Position numbers and translations under genes: made by a program | Notes under the pieces: generated by a model | Database searches by the model: none | Told to the model about the DNA's origin: nothing | The model's input: only the letters and a program-made list of their open reading frames with translations | NCBI GenBank assembly: GCA_030655075.1 | Contig: JAURWE010000055.1 | Location: forward strand, 310,001-374,000 | Source of the DNA: Pararhizobium sp. | Lineage (GTDB): Bacteria > Pseudomonadota > Alphaproteobacteria > Rhizobiales > Rhizobiaceae | Direction: 5' to 3' | Length of the DNA: 64,000 nt | In this document: positions 58,498 through 64,000 of the stretch, piece by piece | How the letters are laid out: every line of letters starts with the position of its first letter | How positions within the stretch are numbered: position 1 is the stretch's first letter

Positions 58498-59301
58498 ATG
58501 ACTGGATTTGCCGAAAGCAAGGATACGTTTCTCGACAAGGTGGGTCGCATTCTGGCCGACAGGCTCGAAACCCAGACATCCGGCTATGAGCCCTATACAC
58601 CATCGGATTCGCAGACGCTGGCCCGCACATTGCGTCCCGGCGATGTTCTGCTGATCGAGGGGAACCAGAAGGTTTCGGCGACGATCAAATATCTGACCCA
58701 GTCGACATGGTCGCATGCGGCCTTCTTTGCCGGCGATTTCATTCCAATGACGCCGGAACAGGCGGCACTGCCGGTGACGGAGCGGCCGCAACTGATCGAG
58801 GTCAATCTCGGCGAGGGCTGCGTGGCGGCATCCTTGAAAAAATATTCGACCTACAACACACGCATCTGCCGCCCGAACGGGCTGACGCCCGACGATCGCG
58901 ATACGCTTGTGTCCTTCATGATCGACAGCCTCGGCCTGAAATACGATCTGAAGAACATTCTCGACATGCTGCGGTTTTTCATGCCCTCCATACCCATTCC
59001 CGTGCGCTGGCGGCGGCGGCTGATCGCGTTCGGCTCAGGCGACCCGACCCGCGCCATCTGCTCAAGCCTGATCGCTGCGGCCTTCGAGAGGATCCACTAT
59101 CCGATCCTGCCCGAAATTACGCGCGCGCCCGGACGGGCGGCTGCCGCATCGACCTTCTCGCGGTCGGAGATCCTGCACATCCGCCACCACTCGCTCTACA
59201 CGCCGCGCGATTTCGACCTGTCGCCCTATTTTTCCGTGGTCAAGCCGACGCTCGAATATGGTTTCGACTACAAGCAGCTGACATGGCAGAAGCAGGCCTG
59301 A
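58498..59301 (+). CDS. permuted NlpC/P60 (YiiX/YebB-like) hydrolase
   Basis: A 267-residue protein of the circularly permuted papain-like fold: RPGDVLLIEGNQKVSATIKY begins the domain, the catalytic His is in TWSHAAFFAGDF, and the Cys in RAICSSLIAAAFE comes later. Family members act on lipids, peptidoglycan or acyl groups; no signal peptide is seen here. ATG 58498 is chosen; GTG 58492 is possible. It is divergent from mbfA. Confidence 0.85.
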   Translation: MTGFAESKDTFLDKVGRILADRLETQTSGYEPYTPSDSQTLARTLRPGDVLLIEGNQKVSATIKYLTQSTWSHAAFFAGDFIPMTPEQAALPVTERPQLIEVNLGEGCVAASLKKYSTYNTRICRPNGLTPDDRDTLVSFMIDSLGLKYDLKNILDMLRFFMPSIPIPVRWRRRLIAFGSGDPTRAICSSLIAAAFERIHYPILPEITRAPGRAAAASTFSRSEILHIRHHSLYTPRDFDLSPYFSVVKPTLEYGFDYKQLTWQKQA

Positions 59302-59302
59302 C

Positions 59303-60190
59303 TTAACCGGTAGCAGTTGCCGTTGCTCCTGCACTGGCGGCCACCACGAGAAGCGTGCCGAAGATCTGCAGCACCGTCATCGGCTGGCTGAGGATGAGAA
59401 ATCCGGCCAGCGCGCCGATGGCCGGTTCCAGGCTCATGAGGATGCCGAAGGCCGACATGTTCATGCGGCGCAGCGCCACCATTTCCAGCGCATAGGGCAA
59501 CAGCGGCACGAGCAGCGCCAGACCCGCCATGTACAGAAGGCCGGTGGAATCGATGGCGGTTGCGTTGTCGAGAAGGCCGAAGGGCATTGTTACCACGGCC
59601 GCGACAAGCAGCGACATGGAGAGGCCTTCGAAACCCTTGAAGGCTGTGCCGACCTTCTTCATCAGCACGATGTAGCTGCCCCAGCCGATGGCGGCACCGA
59701 AGGCAAACAGCACGCCGGCCGTATCGCCGATCCAGCCGGAACCGTCATGCGACAGGAACAGGATACCCATGCCGGCGATCAGCGGCCAGATGAGCCGCCA
59801 GCCGAGACCATAGGCAAAGGTGGCGACCGTCAGCGGCCCGAGGAAATCAATGGCAACAGCGAGGCCGAGCGGAATGCGGGCGATCGCCGCGAAGAAACAC
59901 ATGGTCATGCCGGACATGGCGGCGCCGAAAATGAGCGCGCTCTTCCACTGGGCCCAGGAATAGGTCGAGACCGGCGGCCGGACGATGACGGCAAGAATGA
60001 CGGCGGCCATGGCCACACGCAGCCAGGTCGTGCCGAACGGGCCGTAGAGCGTGATGGCCGATGCCGACAGCGCCGACCCGAAGCCGACGCTCGACATCGA
60101 CAGAAGGCACATGATAGCCCCTGCCGCCGCACCCGAACCCGTCACAACAACGCCGCCACCGGCCTCCGCTTTCAAACCCTGCTCTGCCAC
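59303..60190 (-). CDS. EamA/RhtA-type transporter
   Basis: A 295-residue permease with ten membrane helices and RhtA-like features (GPFGTTWLRVAMAAVIL, AAIARIPLGLAVAIDFLGPL, ALEMVALRRMNMSAFGILMS, LEPAIGALAGFLIL). RhtA exports threonine/homoserine; export of an amino acid is therefore plausible. Start is GTG 60190 with GGGGAGA upstream. Third EamA gene of the window, but not a recent duplicate of the others. Confidence 0.87.
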   Translation of the reverse strand: MAEQGLKAEAGGGVVVTGSGAAAGAIMCLLSMSSVGFGSALSASAITLYGPFGTTWLRVAMAAVILAVIVRPPVSTYSWAQWKSALIFGAAMSGMTMCFFAAIARIPLGLAVAIDFLGPLTVATFAYGLGWRLIWPLIAGMGILFLSHDGSGWIGDTAGVLFAFGAAIGWGSYIVLMKKVGTAFKGFEGLSMSLLVAAVVTMPFGLLDNATAIDSTGLLYMAGLALLVPLLPYALEMVALRRMNMSAFGILMSLEPAIGALAGFLILSQPMTVLQIFGTLLVVAASAGATATATG

Positions 60191-60294
60191 GGACGTCTCC
60201 CCCTGTGCGTCCTGTCTTACCGGCGCACCCGGACTCGGGCAAATTCATTCGCGTGATGGAAAGACACAGGAAAACTGATGATGCGGCGGCAGAT

Positions 60295-60594
60295 TTATTC
60301 TTCGCCTGGGAGAATATCTTGGTAGTCGCGCGCGCCATGGAGAACATGCAGGATCTGTACCGTGTCGTCTTCCACAACATAGAAGATCAGATAGTTGCGA
60401 TAGGAGCGTTTGCGAATACCGGCACGCTCATAACCGGCCAGGATCGGATAGCCCAAAGGCAGCGCCCCGAGCGAACGGCAAGCCTGATAGAGTTCGGAGA
60501 CGAAGGTCTCGGCGCGGGCAGGATTACCCGCTTGAATGAAACGGCCTATCTGCAGCAGATCATTCCAGGCCGCTTCGGAGAGACGGATGTTCAT
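60295..60594 (-). CDS. RelE/ParE-family toxin
   Basis: A 99-residue toxin-like protein: MNIRLSEAAWNDLLQIGRFI, the ALPLGYPIL segment, and the C-terminal RKRSYRNYLIFYVVEDDTVQ then VLHGARDYQ are typical of ParE. The start overlaps the antitoxin stop by 4 nt (ATGA). ParE toxins usually poison gyrase; RelE members cut mRNA. Confidence 0.9.
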   Translation of the reverse strand: MNIRLSEAAWNDLLQIGRFIQAGNPARAETFVSELYQACRSLGALPLGYPILAGYERAGIRKRSYRNYLIFYVVEDDTVQILHVLHGARDYQDILPGEE

Positions 60595-60878
60595 TTTTGA
60601 AGATGCGACTTTGACAGGCTCAACTCTTGCCGAAGGCGATCAAAGCCTTCGTCGAGCGGCCTTGTCCTGCCAGTTTTGACGTCGTCCAGACCCCGCTGCA
60701 GCGCCTCATCGAGCTGGCGCAGTTTTTCCGCCCGCTCCTGATCCTTGAGGTAACGGCCCCGAATGAGATCGCGGACATATTCGCTGTTCGAGGCAAAGGC
60801 ACCCCGCCGGGCTTCATCGCGCACGAACTGTTCCAGCTCCGGCGTCAGGGTAAGCGTCATCTGGCCTGCAGGTTTCAT
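60591..60878 (-). CDS. ParD/CopG-type antitoxin
   Basis: A 95-residue ribbon-helix-helix antitoxin: beta strand TLTLTPELEQFVRDEARRG and helices ASNSEYVRDLIRGRYL bind DNA, and the C-terminal part (about 50-95) should wrap the toxin. ATG 60878 with GAGGAT upstream is preferred to the frame to 60902. It precedes and is coupled to the toxin gene; the pair likely represses itself. Confidence 0.88.
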   Translation of the reverse strand: MKPAGQMTLTLTPELEQFVRDEARRGAFASNSEYVRDLIRGRYLKDQERAEKLRQLDEALQRGLDDVKTGRTRPLDEGFDRLRQELSLSKSHLQK

Positions 60879-60970
60879 AATAGGATCCTCGCCGCGCCTC
60901 ACGGATCGCAGTGCGAAACACTGTTTAACACTTTAACGCGGAAGAGTTTGCTAGACAAGAACAAAAACAA

Positions 60971-61002
60971 AACCGGCGCCGCGGGTGACCCGGGCGCCGG
61001 AA
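60971..61002 (-). terminator. terminator of the cysteine-rich protein gene
   Basis: Stem CCGGCGCC/GGCGCCGG with further inner pairing, followed on the minus strand by TTTTGTTTTTG, 24 nt after the stop. Confidence 0.9.
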
Positions 61003-61026
61003 ATGCCGTGACGAAGAGAGGCCGGA

Positions 61027-61404
61027 CTATTCGGTCAGGTTGATCTCTTCCGTGCTGCCGCCTTCGCAGGTGTAGCAGCAATCCGTGCAGGTTTCGGCGT
61101 TTTCCGGACCGGTGCCCCAATAGGTCGTCTTGTCGCCCGAAATCCAGGCGCCGTAGCAGATCTTTTCGCCCTCGTTGCAGGACAGCGGGATCGCCTTGGT
61201 TTCGCCGTCGTCGAGCAGATAGATCTGGTTGTCACCCGGCCAGACGTGGTCGCGGTCCTGACTGTAAAGCTCGACTTCGACAGCGTTCGGGTGGCTGTTC
61301 TTCATCGTGAACGTCACTTCGGCGGCGAGCGCCGAGGAAACGCCACCGATCAGGACGGCAGCAGCAAGCGCGGCAAGGCGCGCCTTGTGAAAAATGGTGG
61401 TCAT
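61027..61404 (-). CDS. small exported cysteine-rich protein
   Basis: A 125-residue protein with a Sec signal peptide (ALAAAVLIGGVSSALA, cut about residue 28) and a compact domain with six Cys: SCNEGEKICYG and TCTDCCYTCEGG near the C-terminus. The first half (VTFTMKNSHPNAVEVELYSQ) looks like a small beta sandwich. Disulfide bonds are likely in the periplasm or outside. Family not recognised. ATG 61404 follows GAGGGG. Confidence 0.75.
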   Translation of the reverse strand: MTTIFHKARLAALAAAVLIGGVSSALAAEVTFTMKNSHPNAVEVELYSQDRDHVWPGDNQIYLLDDGETKAIPLSCNEGEKICYGAWISGDKTTYWGTGPENAETCTDCCYTCEGGSTEEINLTE

Positions 61405-61570
61405 GGAATCCCCTCTGAATAAGCCTTGCGGCTGGTTCAGATTTACCATGGCTGCGGAGAATCCGAAATGGGAGGTGGCTACCAAAACGGCTGTTTTTAC
61501 CGCTGCCCGCTCCGCCATTTTTGGGCGCAACCAACTGTCGTGCAAGGATATTTCCGACAGCGGCAATGGC

Positions 61571-62101
61571 TCAGCCATCCCCCAGATGCTTGTAGAAAAA
61601 CGTCGAGTCGCAATAGCTGCCATCCGGCATCAGGGCGTAGTGCGGAATGACCCCCACCCTTTGCCAGCCGAGCCTCGTGTAGATCGCCTCGGCCGGGCTG
61701 CCGGTGCCGGTGTCGAGCACCAGCACGTGGCGGCCGCGTTTAGCCGCCTCGGCTTCCAACCCCTCCATCAGAAGCCGGGCGAGGCCGAGGCCGCGCGCCT
61801 TGCGGTGGACCAGCAGCTTCTTGACATCGGCCCGGTGCGGCTGGTTGGGCGGCAGCTTGATGCCGAGCTGCACCGTGCCCATGATCTCGCCATCGACCCC
61901 GGCCGCCAGAAGCACGGTCGCGGCTTCACCCACGGCCTGAGCCACGCCTTCCCAGAAGGGTTTCGCATCGTCCGGCGTATAGGGCGCCATGAAGCCGACC
62001 GAGGCACCGCCCTCGATACAGTCTGACAGCACCTGGCAGAGCGCCGGAAGGGCGGCGCGGGTCTCTTCTTCGGTAAGGACATGGAGGGTAATCGCCGGCA
62101 T
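61571..62101 (-). CDS. GNAT-family N-acetyltransferase
   Basis: A 176-residue acetyltransferase: acetyl-CoA-binding motif A (KKLLVHRKARGLGLARLLME, about residues 90-109), motif B (LVLDTGTGSPAEAIYTRLGW) and the C-terminal YKHLG. The start at ATG 62101 has AGAGG upstream. It follows the XRE-cupin regulator by 13 bp on the same strand, so they form an operon. Substrate unknown; an antibiotic or amino acid role is possible. Confidence 0.88.
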   Translation of the reverse strand: MPAITLHVLTEEETRAALPALCQVLSDCIEGGASVGFMAPYTPDDAKPFWEGVAQAVGEAATVLLAAGVDGEIMGTVQLGIKLPPNQPHRADVKKLLVHRKARGLGLARLLMEGLEAEAAKRGRHVLVLDTGTGSPAEAIYTRLGWQRVGVIPHYALMPDGSYCDSTFFYKHLGDG

Positions 62102-62114
62102 CTTGCCTCTTCTT

Positions 62115-62678
62115 TTAGGGTTTGCGGTTGAGAATGACGGCGTAGCGGGCGGGCTTGCCGTGCGGATTGTGAAAGACGTGGCCGCCCGAAAGCGGCATGA
62201 ACAGGCAGTCGCCCGGCAGCAGTTCGTGGACATCCGTGCCGACCGTCATGGTCAGCTGCCCGTCCATGAGCCAGACATGCTGCGTCAGACCGTCATCCAC
62301 CGGCGGCGGCGGGAAGGCGACCATGGCGCCCGGCGGAAACTCGACCTCGACGACATCGACCGGCGATGGATTTCCCGGCGGAGAGACGGCGCGGCGCAGA
62401 TAGCCGGTGGCCGGATCGCGCCAAAGACGTTGATCTTCGCGCCTGGCGAGCGGGCTTGCGGCTGCGTCCGTGGCGAAGAAGCTCGACAGCGATTGCCCGA
62501 GCGCGCCGCAGAGACGCGCCAGCAGCTGCGCCGTCGGGCTCGCCTCACCACGTTCGATGCGCGAAATCATCGCCCGGCTGACGCCGGAGCGCGCGGCCAG
62601 ATCATCGAGCGTCATGGCCATGCCGGCGCGCAGAAGCCGCAGCCGTTCCCCGACGATAATGTCCGATGCGTTTTCCAT
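62115..62678 (-). CDS. XRE-family regulator with cupin domain
   Basis: A 187-residue regulator: N-terminal helix-turn-helix (MTLDDLAARSGVSRAMISRI, about residues 20-39) and C-terminal cupin sensor (VWLMDGQLTMTVGTDVHELL, GDCLFMPLSGGHVFHNPHG). The cupin may sense a small ligand. ATG 62678 is chosen over the open frame to 62888. It is upstream of the acetyltransferase gene and divergent from the MFS transporter, both probable targets. Confidence 0.88.
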   Translation of the reverse strand: MENASDIIVGERLRLLRAGMAMTLDDLAARSGVSRAMISRIERGEASPTAQLLARLCGALGQSLSSFFATDAAASPLARREDQRLWRDPATGYLRRAVSPPGNPSPVDVVEVEFPPGAMVAFPPPPVDDGLTQHVWLMDGQLTMTVGTDVHELLPGDCLFMPLSGGHVFHNPHGKPARYAVILNRKP

Positions 62679-62860
62679 GATAAGAGAATTGTCATTCCTT
62701 ATAGTGGAGTCAAGCGCCTTGAAAATAAATCCACCCGTGCCGCTGCGGCGACAACACGGCTGCCAATTGCCCGCTATTGTCGCGCTCGTTCCCTTTGGTG
62801 ATTCTCGTCGCCACGCTCGTTCGGAGATGCCCGCCCGGGGGTGGAACAGCGGGAGACAGC

Positions 62861-64000
62861 ATGACTTCGACGGACACTCCATCTTCATCCTCGGTTCTGT
62901 CGATCATGGCGATCGTCATATCGATGACCTGTGTCGCCGTCGGCAATGGCGTGATGTTCGCCTATGTGCCCTTCGTGCTGGCCCAGTCGGATTCACCGTC
63001 CTGGGTGGCGGGGGCCGCCGTCACGGCCGTTGCCTTCGGCGGGCTGATCGGCTGTGTTCTGGGCGGTCCGCTGATCCGCCGCGTCGGCCATGCGCGGGCC
63101 TTTTCCTGCTCGATGGCGCTGGTGATCCTTGCCGCGCTGCTGATCAGCCTCGGGGTCAATCCGCTGCTCTGGGTGATCGGCCGCGGGCTTTACGGTGCGG
63201 CCGGCAACACCAATTTCATCATCAGCCAGAGCTGGCTCAACGATGCCAGCGACAACCGCTGGCGCGGCAAGGCCATGTCGCTTTTCTACATGGCCTATGT
63301 CATCGGCATTGGTGCCGGCGCCTGGCTGTTCGGGCAGATCCCGGCTGCGGGCAACCTGGCGCCGATCGTCACCATCTTCTTCACCGCCATCGCCATCCTG
63401 CCGATCGGGCTCACGCGTCTTCCCAATCCGCCGGCGCCTGCCAAGGTCAGCGTCGACATCCCCATGGTCTGGCGCAATTCGCCGGTGGCCTTAATCGGCG
63501 TTCTGGCGGCCGGTGGCCTCTCCATGGTCGTTCAGGGCTTTACCCCGATCTACGCCGCCGCCAACCAGGTCGGGCAGAAGGACGTGGCGCTCTTGATGTT
63601 CCTGATGCAGTTCGGCCTCCTGTTCATCCAGGTGCCGATGGGCATCCTGTCGGACCGGATGGACCGGCGCATTGTGCTGATCGCCACCTGCATCATGATC
63701 ACGCTCACCGCCTTTCTGGCGCTGCAGGCGACCTTCGCCAATCTGTGGATGCTGATGCTGATCTTCGCCGTCTGGGCCGGTTCGGTGGAAACCGTCTATT
63801 CGATCGCCAATGCGCATGCGAACGACCGCACCGCGCCGGCCGATTTCGTACCGCTTGCCTCGACCATGCTGGTCGCCTGGTCGGCTTCAGCCACCATCGT
63901 GCCGCTGGCGGTGACGCTGCTGACCCCGGTCTTCGGGCCGAAAACCTTCATCTATGCAGCGATGATCGTTGCCGTGCTCTATGCGGTCTTCGTCGCCATC
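62861..64000 (+). CDS. MFS transporter, N-terminal part (runs off the window)
   Basis: An open frame from ATG 62861 (GGGAGA upstream) to the window edge, 380 codons without a stop. It encodes hydrophobic helices typical of MFS: VAVGNGVMFAYVPFVLAQ, GGLIGCVLGGPLIRRVGHAR (the motif A loop), IGRGLYGAAGNTNFIISQSW, and GILSDRMDRR in the second half. The C-terminal end lies beyond the window. Divergent from the XRE-cupin regulator, it is possibly a drug or metabolite exporter under its control. Confidence 0.88.
   Translation, partial: MTSTDTPSSSSVLSIMAIVISMTCVAVGNGVMFAYVPFVLAQSDSPSWVAGAAVTAVAFGGLIGCVLGGPLIRRVGHARAFSCSMALVILAALLISLGVNPLLWVIGRGLYGAAGNTNFIISQSWLNDASDNRWRGKAMSLFYMAYVIGIGAGAWLFGQIPAAGNLAPIVTIFFTAIAILPIGLTRLPNPPAPAKVSVDIPMVWRNSPVALIGVLAAGGLSMVVQGFTPIYAAANQVGQKDVALLMFLMQFGLLFIQVPMGILSDRMDRRIVLIATCIMITLTAFLALQATFANLWMLMLIFAVWAGSVETVYSIANAHANDRTAPADFVPLASTMLVAWSASATIVPLAVTLLTPVFGPKTFIYAAMIVAVLYAVFVAI

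Noticed and set aside
60295..60878. ParDE pair as a sign of a mobile island
   Set aside because: The pair is an ordinary chromosomal toxin-antitoxin locus; flanking genes look native and no mobility genes are present.
1..64000. CRISPR arrays, insertion sequences, prophage or rRNA genes
   Set aside because: No spaced direct-repeat arrays, transposase motifs, phage structural genes or rRNA sequence were seen on reading both strands.

Overview
The window is a gene-dense, GC-rich chromosomal segment of an alphaproteobacterium, almost certainly a member of the Rhizobiaceae (Rhizobium/Sinorhizobium/Agrobacterium group). The basis is the frcBCAK fructose transporter locus beside frk, pyrE, pyrC and pgi, an Irr-type iron control element on a membrane ferritin (mbfA), the rpmH-rnpA-yidC-engB-argB core cluster without yidD, an infC that starts with ATT, and a palindromic intergenic repeat of the rhizobial kind. 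There is no phage, integrase, insertion sequence or CRISPR array. The single tRNA is tRNA-Arg(ACG).

Region by region. 1-10 kb: 3' end of pgi, fructokinase, pyrE, a DUF805 protein, pyrC, then frcK-frcA-frcC-frcB (leftward), with the ROK regulator frcR and a RbsD/FucU mutarotase divergent to them. 10-15 kb: DoxX protein; a Crp/Fnr regulator translationally coupled to a CHASE2 adenylate cyclase, facing a Tat-exported FecR-domain protein; a Sel1-repeat protein. 15-19.5 kb: 5-oxoproline/hydroxyproline locus (Ser/Cys proline-racemase-family enzyme, pxpC, pxpB, divergent pxpA) with a biotin carrier protein and a second carrier-like protein that has lost its biotinyl lysine. 19.5-30.6 kb: metallophosphoesterase, YkgJ protein, two tiny overlapping genes, LacI regulator and MFS sugar transporter with twin operator-like repeats, tRNA-Arg, sensor kinase, MerA-like flavoprotein coupled to a TVP38 membrane protein, and a chemoreceptor ending in a CheR-tether-like pentapeptide.

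31-39 kb: rpmH, rnpA, yidC, an EamA transporter, engB, msrB, then a fasciclin protein, RskA-type anti-sigma factor and ECF sigma factor, then argB. 39-44 kb: NTF2-like protein, lipoprotein, EamA transporter, aminotransferase with divergent GntR regulator, aldo/keto reductase, palindromic repeat. 44-54 kb: translation genes pheT, pheS, rplT, rpmI, infC (all leftward), interrupted by a DUF4160/DUF2442 pair inside pheST, a kinase-fold gene fused translationally to pheS, and a two-component system with two Gly/Ser/Asp-rich exported proteins. 54-64 kb: alpha/beta hydrolase, BTLCP peptidase, cfa, mbfA with its ICE box, permuted NlpC/P60 protein, EamA transporter, ParDE-type toxin-antitoxin, cysteine-rich exported protein, GNAT enzyme with XRE-cupin regulator, and an MFS transporter that runs off the end.

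The points most worth following are: the ECF sigma/RskA/fasciclin cluster, which mirrors SigK-RskA-MPT70/83 of mycobacteria; the lysine-less biotin-carrier paralogue in the pxp locus; the toxin-antitoxin-like pair inside the pheST operon; and the two-component system with duplicated low-complexity exported proteins. No wholly new system can be proven from sequence alone. Starts were chosen by reading ribosome-binding sites and overlaps; several are GTG, TTG or ATT.
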